The notes beneath the pieces were generated by a model. It was not told the DNA's origin and made no database searches. It saw only the letters and a program-made list of their open reading frames with translations. The position numbers and the translations under genes are program-made. Below, piece after piece: positions 1-10,174 of a stretch of 64,000 bases of DNA. The DNA comes from Paramacrobiotus metropolitanus. Lineage: Eukaryota > Tardigrada > Eutardigrada > Parachela > Macrobiotidae. Location of the stretch: NCBI RefSeq assembly GCF_019649055.1, contig NW_026570221.1, positions 2,294,001-2,358,000 on the forward strand. Direction: 5' to 3'. How positions within the stretch are numbered: the first letter of the stretch is position 1; every line of letters begins with the position of its first letter.

Positions 1-29
1 CCCGGACGTCGGGGCGCAAAGCCAAAATC

Positions 30-56
30 TATGCGCCCGGTTTGTCGGGGCGCATA
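30..56. repeat. Small perfect stem-loop at the window edge
   Basis: A 9-bp perfect inverted repeat (TATGCGCCC at 30-38 and GGGCGCATA at 48-56) closes a 9-nt loop, and the GTCGGGGCGCA part also occurs just upstream as a direct repeat. It looks like the end of a repeat continuing outside the window. I see no gene in 1-281. Confidence 0.4.
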
Positions 57-281
57 GCAGTCACCTTTTAATATTTGTGATGGAACTAATAACTTGTGCA
101 GTACTTTAAGTACTGTAAATTAAGTTTATTTTATTAATTATTTATTAAATTAAGTTGAAAAAATAAATTTATTGTAATCCGCGCATTATATAACATTCCG
201 CCACGGCGCCGTCCAATCATATCGCGAGTAACAAAGGTCACAAGAAATTATCCGCATATCTCCTTAGCAAAGCAACGTCTT

Positions 282-410
282 CTACTTTAAGCTTTTAGTA
301 ATGCCCCTCACCAGGCCGAATTTGGAAAAGAAACGCACTCCGCGTTTGCTTTTTTCAGCTGTCCTAATTACCTTCTTCAGTTCCTTGACCGTTTTCCGTT
401 TGGCCATCAT
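282..410 (-). CDS. Tiny basic ORF or first coding exon, 42 aa, unrecognised
   Basis: An ATG at 408-410 opens 42 codons ending in TAG at 282-284. The product is rich in lysine and arginine (starts MMAKRKTVKELKK) with a hydrophobic centre around RFFSKFGLV. After the 13th codon the sequence AAG|GTAATT would also serve as a splice donor, so this could be a first exon instead of a complete micro-protein. I recognise no family. It lies about 320 nt past the 3' end of the 198-aa gene on the same strand. Evidence for coding is only the composition and the open frame. Confidence 0.2.
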   Translation of the reverse strand: MMAKRKTVKELKKVIRTAEKSKRGVRFFSKFGLVRGITKSLK

Positions 411-729
411 CGATTGAAAGATTTCGAGCTGTTAAAACAGTTTAAGGTTTTTTAATGCAGCACACTGACACCACTATAAAACTACGTCAAAACTAATGAA
501 AGTATGCACAGAACAAAAATTTATTCAACGCTGCAAGCGAACCTATACAGAGTACAAGATACAGGTACGCAATATGCTAGTAATGAAGCAATTAGAACCA
601 GCATCCTAAGACGTAGTCTTACGCGGAAAAAGTTAAAATAAAGCTTGAAAATGATAGTGTTACTCAGCTAAAATGCGCCCTGGCCCCTAACAGTGTGATA
701 CTACGAAACTGTACGCTTTCACACTGCGT

Positions 730-1326
730 TTAGTAATAAACAATTACCGGATCCCAAAAGCTGTATGCCTCGGGAAAGCAGCTAATATAGATCAGTTTCC
801 CTCTCTCCAACTTCACGAGTATAGTTGTGTCCCTAATCCCCTGCTGCCGATTCCAAAACTGCAAATCCTCACGACTGCGCGCCTGCCCAAGGACTGTAGC
901 AATCCAACCGGCAGATGAACTGTGCCGATTAAATTTCTGCAGTTTTATCGGTGGTCGCTCTTCTAATTGCATCATCCAAGAGCGGCGCACCACTTCCTTC
1001 ACGATTTCGCCGTGCCGTTGGGTCACGACAAAAGGGACGGTGTAAGACGATCCCGCGATCACTATGGCGGGGTACCAGCGGTAGGCCTCGTTGACTGAAC
1101 CACGCCACAAAATTTGCACCGTGTTCCTCGCGGCGAAACGATTGTGAGAAATCTTCCCGAAACATCGGTGAAAAGGGATTAGTTCAGCATGGTGGTCGGG
1201 ATATCCGAAATCAATGATAAAGCCTCTCGGCATGTCCATGTCAGTTATCATGCCGTGGCGGAAGAATCCATCGTCATCCTTCACGTCCACGGCGCCATAA
1301 CACCATATACGGTTGTTACTGAACAT
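730..1326 (-). CDS. Orphan protein, 198 aa; possibly a lineage-expanded family
   Basis: This single-exon ORF starts at an ATG (1324-1326) and ends in a stop at 730-732, and is by far the longest open frame in the first 5 kb. The N-terminal 60 residues carry a compact, aromatic-rich block (WCYGAVDVKDDDGFFRHG, then GFIIDFGYP and AELIPFHRCF) of beta-type alternation, followed by a segment with RWYPAIVIAG and a basic, tryptophan-containing C-terminal half. No signal peptide or membrane span is visible, so a cytosolic or nuclear location is likely. From memory the N-terminal block resembles a region found in expanded tardigrade protein families, some of which continue into a BTB domain; no BTB domain is present here. 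A possible polyadenylation signal (AATAAA on the minus strand, 520-525) lies about 205 nt downstream. Function unknown. Confidence 0.6.
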   Translation of the reverse strand: MFSNNRIWCYGAVDVKDDDGFFRHGMITDMDMPRGFIIDFGYPDHHAELIPFHRCFGKISHNRFAARNTVQILWRGSVNEAYRWYPAIVIAGSSYTVPFVVTQRHGEIVKEVVRRSWMMQLEERPPIKLQKFNRHSSSAGWIATVLGQARSREDLQFWNRQQGIRDTTILVKLERGKLIYISCFPEAYSFWDPVIVYY

Positions 1327-1959
1327 AGCAATGTATGTGGCTTTGCGACGCGTAGCTTAACCTTTACTCAACTAAAAAAGCGCGGCATAACTACGTAGAA
1401 TCATTTAAAATTTAGCTAGAGGTGGAGCAGTATATAACTCGTTATAATTAAAGCATGAATGAATTCCACGAATTAAGATGAGCTAAGTAGCGAAGGAATA
1501 TCGAAGCAAATGAACGGAGATTGATGGGCTGGTAGAAAACATCGTCGTTCCCGAATGAGGCAGATTAAAAACAGTGATACCGTCAAACTTTCCGGTGAGC
1601 CTGTTAAATTAATGGGAAGGATACGTCAACCGTCGCCTGTTGAGAAGGTTTTTCTCATATCGCAGGCACAGGAAGGCATGCTGCAGCAACGCGTTACGCG
1701 AAAGTCTTTTACCGCAGATGCGCAGCTTGTATCGCAAACAGCATGGAGCAGCATGACTCACTTTCCGTTGATCAATATTGACTTGCCGTTCCCGTACAGT
1801 GATCTGCATCCTGTACCTTCCTAGATTTATCGATCGTTGCAGGGGCTGCACACTCATACGCGCGCCACTGAGCGTTTACAAGCGATGTAGCGCCAACCGA
1901 CATAATGTTGCTCATTTTACTACATCCGCGAAATTATGTGTCTGAAATCACATGTGAAT
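1327..1959. other. Intergenic, nothing recognised
   Basis: Short frames occur on both strands (for example plus 1555-1824) but they have no recognisable domain, no splice context and no second copy in the window. It may contain the promoter of the 198-aa gene; no TATA box is obvious. Confidence 0.5.
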
Positions 1960-2690
1960 TGGTTTTCTTAAGTGAACACGAAAGGGGCGGTATTATAGTC
2001 CCGAAGCGACGGGAATGTGAAAATGATCTCAGGAAAACAAGAGTTTCCAATCGCAAACTTTGACGGTTCCTTGCCGCTTCTGCCGCGCTGACCTTTGGGA
2101 AACTTTGCTGGGGTTTTTCTAACAAACTAATTACAAATACATACACAGTGTGAGGAGACCATTTTGCAAGACTATCCCCTTGCGAAACCATGGTAGTTTT
2201 TCTTTAAGATAGTAATTAAGACTATTCTGCAAAATATGTGCAAGCAGCCAAACCTTGACGAGGAATTTACTGTATTTGCTCTGCTATTTGGGCTCTTACC
2301 CAAATAAACCTGAATTTTGAGCGCTTTTGAATTACAGGATAAACGAATAATGATCTTTGTTTGATGCGTCAACATCACGCAGATTATTGACTTCCGTTTT
2401 CTTTCTTGATGCTCGAGTCCTGGCTGTGTAATTATTAATTACTGGATGCCGAACAAATTTTCTGCAAATGTAGATCAATATGCAAAAGATACGTCAACAT
2501 CCCCGGTTTGCATTACAAATAGCTCTAATGAGAATCCATTCTAACGGCGCACGTTTTGCATTGGACGGGAAAGAGGATCGGCCGGATCCTCTAGTTCGCT
2601 TACTGGCTACGTCGGTTTCCACGCTGGTTAGCATCAAAGCTCTGAAAAATATAAATTAATGCAGCTGTAATTGCAGAATGCTTAAAATAC
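1960..2690 (+). repeat. Relic upstream region of a lost family 2 receptor gene
   Basis: This segment matches 9970-11260, the upstream region of receptor gene A, over most of its length and in the same orientation. Shared blocks include the stretch around TTTGCTCTGCTATTTGGGCT, the one around GATCAATATGCAA and the GGGAAAGAGGATCGGCC block. The TATAAATA of gene A is TACAAATA here (2514-2521). No receptor exon follows, so this is a promoter whose gene was lost or never copied. It also preserves an empty site for the 556-bp transposon found at 10175-10730. Confidence 0.7.
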
Positions 2691-2881
2691 CCTGTTTACC
2701 GCTGTGTTTAACGTATGACGAATTGTATTCGAATTGCTTCGTTGGTTTAACCAAGTCCAGTCCCTCTAGAGAAGGTCCAGACAGAAAATAACCAGTGAAG
2801 CTGCGGAAGATCACTGATTAATAGACTCCTCATTGTCAAGCGCATGTAAAAATCGAAGCGCAACAAGCACATTCTTCAAGC

Positions 2882-2957
2882 TTCGGCAAATCCCATCCAA
2901 CCAACAGACAATCAGCGGGTGTTTGCTCGCAGCATGGGGCATGCCGAAATATATGGG
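2882..2957 (+). repeat. Divergent member of the CCCCAWCC stem-loop family
   Basis: TTCGGCA at the left edge is the exact complement of TGCCGAA at the right edge, and CCCAT pairs with ATGGG inside. The 3' side (GGGGCATGCCGAAA) matches the 3' side of the stem-loops listed at 23.3, 33.0, 45.0, 47.6, 48.8, 55.5 and 57.0 kb. This copy is the most diverged and stands alone. Confidence 0.4.
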
Positions 2958-2959
2958 CA

Positions 2960-3736
2960 CTAATGCGCAGACGCGTCGCAGAAGTCGCCAGTAAGGTTTT
3001 CTCCGATAAATCGAAAGATCTTTAACATCGTTATTAAGTAATCTGCTAAAATATTAAGCTAGACATGATAGCTGAGGGAATTTAACTAATGGACATCATT
3101 TCTTATCAAGCAAGTTTTGTTACGTTATGCTAAAACAAGCAGCATTAAACATCATTGCAAACCGTCTGCGCATGCCAAATAAATGGTATATTTCCCAGCA
3201 GTGCCAGCAAAATAAACACAAATAAATAAACTATTTCTATCGACTTCATTAAGTGCCTACAAGAAAGTCGTACTACTAAGATAGACCGAGTAATCAGATA
3301 CAGCGATATCGATCAGTGTGGAAATTGTTTGCTTCTAATTTATCGTGCATCGTGCAAGTAATTCGGCTGATGAGGCATAACCACAGCGCAATTGTTAGGC
3401 TGTGGGGTTTTTATCAACAGTAATGAACACCACAAAAGAACGCAACGTGAAAGGCTGAAAGCGTAACATTCGCTTATGTAGAAGAGGCTCGTTGATGAAA
3501 CGTTCTTAGTACCTCAACAGGAGTGAGTGAGTTCTACTAGACAGATTCCACTTTGTATCTTGTATTACGTATTATTGCGGTATTATCACTATTACGTGAT
3601 ATCAACGTCTAACTACAACGGCTAGCTTTTCAATGGACACATCCCATCAGGTTGCTGAAATTTTTTGTAGTGAAATGCAGTCGTGGTCCACGTAAGTTAT
3701 AATTTTTGTTCCAGAACGGCCAGCGATCCTTAATCG
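2960..3736 (+). promoter_or_regulatory. Upstream region of receptor copy 1
   Basis: No gene is seen. The part from about 3280 aligns with the upstream regions of copies 2 (31.4-32.1 kb) and 3 (62.8-63.4 kb). It contains the shared motif in reverse complement (TTATCGTGCATCGTGC, 3341-3356), about 390 nt before the first receptor codons. By homology this is the promoter-bearing flank; no TATA box is clear. Confidence 0.5.
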
Positions 3737-3995
3737 TTGCTAGTATTTCCGCCAAGTCCGCCGGTGATATTTTATAACGAATCACAGCTTTCCGACGTCA
3801 TCCCCGGCATTCCGGAGCCTTTACCGTATTCCGGGGATTTTTTCTGGGCCTTCCACGCCGCCTACGCTTCGATCCATGGCTACCTTGCAGTAGTAATCTG
3901 CGCTGTCGGGATTGTCGGCAATCTCCTGTTGCCCCCGAAATTCCAGCCACAATGATAAAGAATTATAATACATAATCATTGCTGTACTACATGTA

Positions 3996-4392
3996 GTTTT
4001 GAAAAATCCTTTTGAAAACCGACTTTAAATACGACGGCGTCAAGAAAATTTGCTTATCCCGACCGCACCGATAACGATATACGTCAGCAACATCTTGCAG
4101 CACCTATCCGCTGTTCTGGGGAACATCACCGTCCAGCAGCGGAACAGCGTCAGGTTAACGGTGAGCCAGGCGGCGATCGAATGGAAAACGATAGTAAATT
4201 GTACATGGAAGAAGATAAAAGCCATCCACGAATAACTGTGCCACTGGGCGACTGCCAGGAAGCTTTCGGGATTTTCTGATGAACGACGAAGGGAATATAC
4301 GTCATCATCAACAGCGTGTGTACCACAATCAGCGCTGTCAGGAGTACCGTTGTCGACGTTAACAGAGATCGGCGCGTCAGTATGGCGATGCT
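3996..4392 (-). other. Internal inversion in receptor copy 1 (TM2-TM4)
   Basis: The receptor sequence from the end of TM1 through TM4 and into the first intron reads on the minus strand here, while exon fragments on both sides read on the plus strand. The inverted block has its own damage: the frame breaks after VGAVGIS-equivalent residues at the TM4 end and the splice donor is altered. About 60 nt of unrelated sequence (3930-3990) lies at the left breakpoint. Confidence 0.85.
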
Positions 4393-5330
4393 CTGTTTTG
4401 TTTATTTTTTGTATACTTTATCGTTCATATACAATATTTATTTTAATTTACTTGCTGCTGGCGTTATTTATATGAACACTATGAATTCAAGGAAGGAAGT
4501 CTCATACCGCAACAGATCATTGTTACCATTGACACCAACGATTTCCATTTAAGTCTATGGAGTGTGTAGTAAGATCTGTTTCATTGCATGTCTCCTTTTT
4601 TTTACAGTGTGCAAATCGACATACATGTATTTCAGGTACGTACTGTCTGTACGGTGCGCCAAGTCACTTTGACATAATCAGAAATTATCCTATACCCTTA
4701 ATATTGCACGGTCCTGTGTTGCACAATTTCAGCATGATGCGCCGTAATACCTTCATCCAACAGGTGACCCTGTGGGGCCGATGTACAGTACTGGCGAAAC
4801 AGATTTGTCGCGCAAAAATCACCATAACCTGCAGATAATAACTTTCTACGCGTGCATTGCGGCCAAACTGCTGCCGTGTTTCCTTCTGTTCTGCCTCAGG
4901 TAAACTACAATCCAACGAAACCTTTTAGCCGTTTTCTTGTTTCATTATCAACATTTTCAAGATCAAGCAAATTATTTCATATGCGTAGTAGTACATTTAT
5001 AATATTTGCATCTTATATGGCAAGGTGCTGAATTTTGTGCTTTCTTATGTGAGTGTTGTTCGAAAAGATTTATTGATTTATCTGGTCGAAATTATATCCT
5101 GTATTTCTTACTTCTTGGTTATTTTGAACGTTCTGAATTATTTATGATCTGAATTGCTTTTGTATCTACGTATCTACTATCTACATAGATAACGTTAAAT
5201 GTTGAACGCGGATTTAACAAGTATGTAAGTAAGTAATAAATCCAATAATATTAGCGTTCCATTGGTAATCGCCCTGCTTCGTCCTGAACGCCGCGGAATT
5301 CTGATAGCATTCGTGTTTTCACATTCGTGT

Positions 5331-5426
5331 TTTCACTCAATTACTCCCCGTCACTCCATACGTATGAAGTGACGGAGAGTAATTGGGTGAAAACAATTGA
5401 AATTGACGGAGCGCTCCGTCAATTTC
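5331..5426. repeat. Two adjacent palindromes inserted in copy 1 exon 4
   Basis: An imperfect 63-nt palindrome (5331-5393, centred on CATACGTATG) is followed by a perfect 28-nt palindrome (5399-5426, centred on GAGCGCTC). Neither is present at this place in receptor copies 2 and 3, so both arose after the copies split. They break the reading frame of the third intracellular loop. Confidence 0.85.
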
Positions 5427-5450
5427 CCAGGAGACGCGTTACCCGGCCAT

Positions 5451-7023
5451 TAACGCATGTGTCTTAAGAAACGCCGGCAAAGTGTTGGGACATTGGCCAA
5501 ACCAGACTCGACTGCAAGGTCTCAAGGTAGCTACGGAACATGCTCGACCACCGGAAGGAATGCTGTGCTGGTTAGAGATGCAAAGTTTGTGGAATGCCCT
5601 GGTGCGTGCTCGCTCCAGGAACCCTGATTCGTGGCCAGGGTGTATATGTGAATGCGCGTGCTTGCTGGTGTTCCTTCCGGTGCGGTTCCGTGCGTACCGT
5701 GGCGGGAGAGAGCAGTGAGTTGAGTTGTGCCCCAAACAGTTAGGTGGTGGTTGATGGTCTAATGTAGCGCTGGAAGGAGGCTGATTTCCATCGTCCTCTT
5801 CGGCAAATAGCGTCAACAAGTTGGCCGTCGGCTGCCGCTGAAGTAGCACCGCCAATCCGAAAGCTATGGGAGGAATAACGCGTGCGGTCATATTCATCTG
5901 GTAAACATTTTCGCAGGGCGTCAGTAACGTCAGTGCGCGTAAGGTATCGTCCAGTAGCATGAATAAAGAAAGGCAGCTGCGGTGCATGCAAATTGCGACG
6001 AACATCTCCATAGGCTGCACAGGCATCATGAACAGCAGGCGATTCACTGCGATCCATTGTTAGAATAATTCCATCCCGTCGCTGGTCAGTTTTGGATTGC
6101 TTAATGGTGATGCACAGCGAAGCACTATCATAATAAACGTCCTCCAAGCACAATGTGACGGCAGGATTAAAGCGGCCGGGCGATGCGCTTGTGTATTCAC
6201 TAACACGTAACAAAAAATGGTGCGCTAACGAAAAAGTTGCCCCAAACATACGCTGGTCGTAGGGATTCAGAGATGCGCGATGCAGACGAGAACATAATTG
6301 TTGCAGTACATTCATCGTGATTGGTAAACGATGATCCACGTGTGCGCCATTCAGTCTTCTAGCGCCTTCCAAAATGGCTTTAAGGCGCAGCGACTGAGTA
6401 GGACCCGGCCATTTACACAAGATGTGAAAACGTCCCACAGCGGAAAGGTAGACGTTTATGGTTGAAACGGCGATGCCTTCGTTAAATAAATACGCCACAT
6501 AACTTTCCACTAGGTCGCTAGAGGCTGGCCATGGGTTTCGTTTCACAGATGTGCAGTACTGGCTAAAGCTGCGCTCTCCGGTGGCATATGCTCTTCTGGT
6601 AGAAGGAGCTATTCCGGCGTGGAAAAGGTCATCAAGACAGAGAGTAATGCTGGCTGGCGTCCGAGAAGGAAGGGTTGCAGTCGGCTTAGCAGGTAAAACA
6701 AGTCAATGATCATCCGGTCAGTACGTAAACATCAGAAAACCCAAACCAAACAAGTCAAAGAACATCAGATGCATAAAACCACAATTCAAAACCAAATAAC
6801 AAAAACCTCCAAAGCAGTAAACGACAAAGAATGCAAGTTAGTTGAACCGCTGCATGGGGTATGCTGCGCCGCGTAAAAAGCAAAGCAAGATGGCGTCCGG
6901 CCGAAAGGTCAACCAATCAAATGCCATTGGGATAGCTCTGCGGATAAATCGTCAGCATTCAAGAAGGCCGGCGTTTCTCTTGACTGCGTTAACCTAAGTT
7001 AGCGATAAATCGCTAACTTTTAT
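5451..7023 (-). mobile_element. Tyrosine-recombinase transposon, recombinase-bearing unit
   Basis: This is the first of three head-to-tail units, each starting at a TAACGC hexamer (5451, 7024, 7675, with a final TAACGC at 8325-8330). Imperfect terminal inverted repeats of about 25 bp lie at 5451-5478 and 6967-6991 (AAACGCCGGC and its complement are the shared core). They are followed by the 20-nt hairpin GTTAGCGATAAATCGCTAAC (6998-7017). The unit carries the recombinase gene on the minus strand. No reverse transcriptase or RNase H is visible, so it is either a Crypton-like DNA element or a DIRS-type remnant; the absence of any RT favours the former. Confidence 0.8.
5740..6703 (-). CDS. Tyrosine recombinase of the mobile element
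   Basis: The frame is open from about 6703 to a stop at 5740. Numbering from the GTG at 6546 (268 residues), the catalytic set of a tyrosine recombinase is complete: Arg114 in LLRVSEY, Lys152 in KQSKTDQ, His227 and Arg230 in HSFR, Trp253 in GRWKS and Tyr261 in RYIRP. The sequence upstream of residue 1 adds a typical helical core-binding domain (GIAPSTRRAYATGERSF), so the real start lies beyond 6546. There is no ATG in that stretch, and TACCTGCTAAG near 6690 could be a splice acceptor, so an upstream exon or a non-ATG start is needed. It would cut and rejoin DNA at the element ends. The intact catalytic residues suggest recent activity. Units 2 and 3 lack this gene and could be mobilised by it. 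Confidence 0.85.
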
Positions 7024-7674
7024 TAACGCATGTGTCTTAAGAAACGCCGGCAAAGTGTTGGGACATTGGCCAACCCAGACTCGACTGCAGGGTCTCAAGG
7101 TAGCTACGGAACATGCTCGACCACCGGAAGGAATGCTGTGCTGGTTAGAGATGCAAAGTTTGTGGAATGCCCTGGTGCGTGCTCGCTCCAGGAACCCTGA
7201 TTCGTGGCCAGGGTGTATATGTGAATGCGCGTGCTTGCTGGTGTTCCTTCCGGTGCGGTTCCGTGCGTACCGTGGCGGGAGAGAGCAGTGAGTTGAGTTG
7301 TGCCTTTAATCAGAACCGAATGCGTCAGGGAGGGATGGCGGGCAAGAAAAACAAGTCAATGATCATCCAGTCAGTACGTAAACATCAGAAAACCCAAACC
7401 AAACATGTCAAAGAACATCAGATGCATAAAACCACAATTCAAAACCAAATAACAAAACCTCCAAAGCAGTAAACGACAAAGAATGCAAGTTAGTTGAACC
7501 GCTGCATGGGTATGCTGCGCCGCGTAAAAAGCAAAGCAAGATGGCGTCCGGCCGAAAGGTCAACCAATCAAATGCCATTGGGATAGCTCTGCGGATAAAT
7601 CGTCAGCATTCAAGAAGGCCGGCGTTTCTCTTGACTGCGTTAACCTAAGTTAGCGATAAATCGCTAACTTTTAT
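7024..7674. mobile_element. Non-autonomous unit 2 of the recombinase element
   Basis: The 651-bp unit shares the left about 280 bp and the right about 330 bp of unit 1. The recombinase region is replaced by about 40 bp of other sequence (after GAGTTGTGCC). Terminal repeats and the distal hairpin are conserved. Plus-strand ORFs within the shared ends (for example 7055-7291) recur in all three units only because the DNA is nearly identical; I do not consider them genes. Confidence 0.85.
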
Positions 7675-8324
7675 TAACGCATGTGTCTTAAGAAACGCCG
7701 GCAAAGTGTTGGGACATTGGCCAGCAGACTCGACTGCAGGGTCTCAAGGTAGCTACGGAACATGCTCGACCACCGGAAGGAATGCTGTGCTGGTTAGAGA
7801 TGCAAAGTTTGTGGAATGCCCTGGTGCGTGCTCGCTCCAGGAACCCTGATTCGTGGCCAGGGTGTATATGTGAATGCGCGTGCTTGCTGGTGTTCCTTCC
7901 GGTGCGGTTCCGTGCGTACCGTGGCGGGAGAGAGCAGTGAGTTGAGTTGTGCCTTTAATCAGAACCGAATGCGTCAGGGAGGGATGGCGGGCAAGAAAAA
8001 CAAGTCAATGATCATCCAGTCAGTACGTAAACATCAGAAAACCCAAACCAAACATGTCAAAGAACATCAGATGCATAAAACCACAATTCAAAACCAAATA
8101 ACAAAAACCTCCAAAGCAGTAAACGACAAAGAATGCAAGTTAGTTGAACCGCTGCATGGGTATGCTGCGCCGCGTAAAAAGCAAAGCAAGATGGCGTCCG
8201 GCCGAAAGGTCAACCAATCAAATGCCATTGGGATAGCTCTGCGGATAAATCGTCAGCATTCAAGAAGGCCGGCGTTTCTCTTGACTGCGTTAACCTAAGT
8301 TTGCGATAAATCGCTGACTTTTAA
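7675..8324. mobile_element. Non-autonomous unit 3 of the recombinase element
   Basis: It is nearly identical to unit 2 and 1 bp shorter. Its distal hairpin carries two changes (TTGCGATAAATCGCTGAC), both arms differing. The array ends with TAACGC (8325-8330), directly followed by CACCGAGATGG of the receptor exon. Confidence 0.85.
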
Positions 8325-9028
8325 TAACGCCACCGAGATGGAACTAATATCGGCCACACCCTTCAACGTCAGCAGCGGCCGGCGGCTTCCCGGGACGGTC
8401 GCCAGGCAGGCTGACAGGATGTTCACACGGCTGTGGTTCTGGTCATCGCCGTGGCCTGTATCCTTACCGACGGTCCATCGGGATTACTGGCGCTATCCAT
8501 ATGTTTCTCCGTGGATTTCTTTGACAATATCTTTATCCCGCTCGGCAGTCTGATGGATGCCCTGCATTTATTGAAAGGTGCTGTCTTTTTGATTATTCTC
8601 TATTCGATTCCTTGAGCAGGGAGTTCCGACAAACGTTTGCTCAGATCTGGTGTGCCAAAAGACATTAGCCAGCAACGGAAACGAGAGCGTCGGCGGTTAT
8701 TTTACCCGAATTATGCTTACGTTGTTGGTACGGAATTCAAAAAATATATTTTCGCATATTCATTAAACGAATACGCGATTCATTAATTCTTCAGCCGGTT
8801 TACGTACTGTTTATTTTTGCATATACCGACCGGTGCCGAGCTCTTGTGGAAACTTTTCATGGTCCAACCTGCGCAAGACGAAAAATTATTTGTTTTTTCA
8901 GTAAACAAAACTTATTTTTCAAGCTGTATGTGCTGTATGTATGTAAAAGCCCATCTCACAATTTTAAGACAAACGTAATCGCCACTCACTGAATACCGGG
9001 TTTGTACGAGTGCTTTCCAAGAGCTGTA

Positions 9029-9913
9029 TTACGGGAAGTGACCCGGTACATGGTACTGAATTGGTGTCCATGCACTGAAACTTTCACTTTTGCGCACTCG
9101 CAAACACATATTTTTTGTTTCGCTTTGACATTCTGTAACAGATGGTTTGGATACCGTAGTGCGAAAACGGTTTGTGCGCGCAACATCCGGTTCGGCTGTT
9201 ATGGCTGTAAAAAAATTCCAGAAAGTTTAAATGCATTCAAGTGTAACAAAATACCCATTAAAAAACCGATCTCTTTCAGATTTTTGCACGTTTATGCACA
9301 TAACCAAGAAGAACTTTTTTTTTATTTTTTTCTATAGCTAAGCGATTGGTGTACACCGATCTGAAAATCGTCTGAGTGCGCAACATCCGACTCGGGAGCT
9401 ATGGCTTCTCGAAAACTCCAAAACGTTTAAGTGCATTCAGGTGTACCAAAAGTCTCATTATGGACCGATCTCCGTCGAATTTTGCACGTTAATGCACATA
9501 GCCATGAAGATCGCTTTATACCGATTTATACTACCGTGCTTTTCTTCAAATTTTAAAATTTATTTTAAAATTTTTAAAATCCGTTTTAATTTTTATAAAA
9601 CTTGTTAGAACAGAGGATCGTGTAACAACGTTCTTCGTGATTATATGCATTTACGTGCAAAATTTGAGGGAGATCGGTCCACAATGAGACTTTTGGTACA
9701 ACTGAATGCATTTAAACTTTTTGGAATTTTCTAACAGCCGTAACTCCCGAACCGGATGTTGCGCGCACAAACGGTTTTCACGCCAGTGTATACAAATCTT
9801 TTGGCTACAGAATGTCATAAACAGAAACAAAAATGTGTTTGGGAGTGCGCGAACGTGAAAGTTCGCGTGCATGTACACGAATTTGGTACCATGTACCGGG
9901 GCACTTCCCTTAA
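9029..9913. mobile_element. piggyBac-like foldback MITE (MITE-a)
   Basis: Long inverted arms face each other around an AT-rich centre (about 9540-9600). The ends are GGGAAGTG and its complement CACTTCCC, flanked by TTAC on the left and TTAA on the right. TTAA flanks and GGG/CCC ends are typical of piggyBac targets. This copy is longer than the others (about 685-720 bp) because part of the left arm is present twice. MITE-b at 25.9 kb occupies the equivalent place downstream of receptor copy 2. Confidence 0.75.
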
Positions 9914-10174
9914 CGTCGGAACTCGGAACGTCGTATTTAGCTTGTTCCCGAAAAGGAACAGGAGCGCTTCGCTCATATGAAATCCAAACACGAACAGGGC
10001 GGTATTATTTCCACGACGCGACGCAAAAGTGAAAAAGAAAACAAGAAAAAAAATTTTCCAAGAACACGGGAAAACAAGGGTTTCCAATCGCAAACTTCGC
10101 CAGTTCCTCTTTCCGGCTTCGTCGCGCTGACTTTTGCGATGCTTAACTTGGTTTTTTAACAAATTATGTACATA

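Larger units (their letters stand above)
3737..8667 (+). pseudogene. Family 1 GPCR copy 1, heavily disrupted
   Basis: By comparison with the intact copy 2, the remnants are: an exon 1 fragment with the N-terminus and TM1 (about 3737-3929, ending in GNLL, no ATG at its start); an inverted block carrying TM2-TM4 (about 3996-4392); the microexon (4608-4635, 28 nt instead of 22, still in frame); exon 3 with extracellular loop 2 and TM5 (4733-4899); the start of exon 4 (from 5255); and, after a mobile-element array, the rest of exon 4 with TM6-TM7 (8331 to about 8667). Exon 3 has a nonsense codon (TAA at 4745-4747 where copy 2 has GAA). Exon 4 is broken by a palindromic insert (5331-5426), the recombinase element array (5451-8324) and frameshifts around 8380 and 8610. 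It cannot encode a receptor. Its 3' flank up to 9029 matches that of copy 2. Confidence 0.88.

Noticed and set aside
4557-4838. ORF over receptor exon 3 of copy 1, with matching ORFs at 29852-30094 and 61438-61647
   Set aside because: They are out of frame with the TM5 coding frame, which is the one that links splice sites and membrane spans; similarity arises from the shared DNA.
5482-8298. Repeated plus-strand ORFs (starting MLGHW and MPWCV) in the recombinase element units
   Set aside because: They lie in the nearly identical ends of all three units, have no domain, and change extent with small indels.
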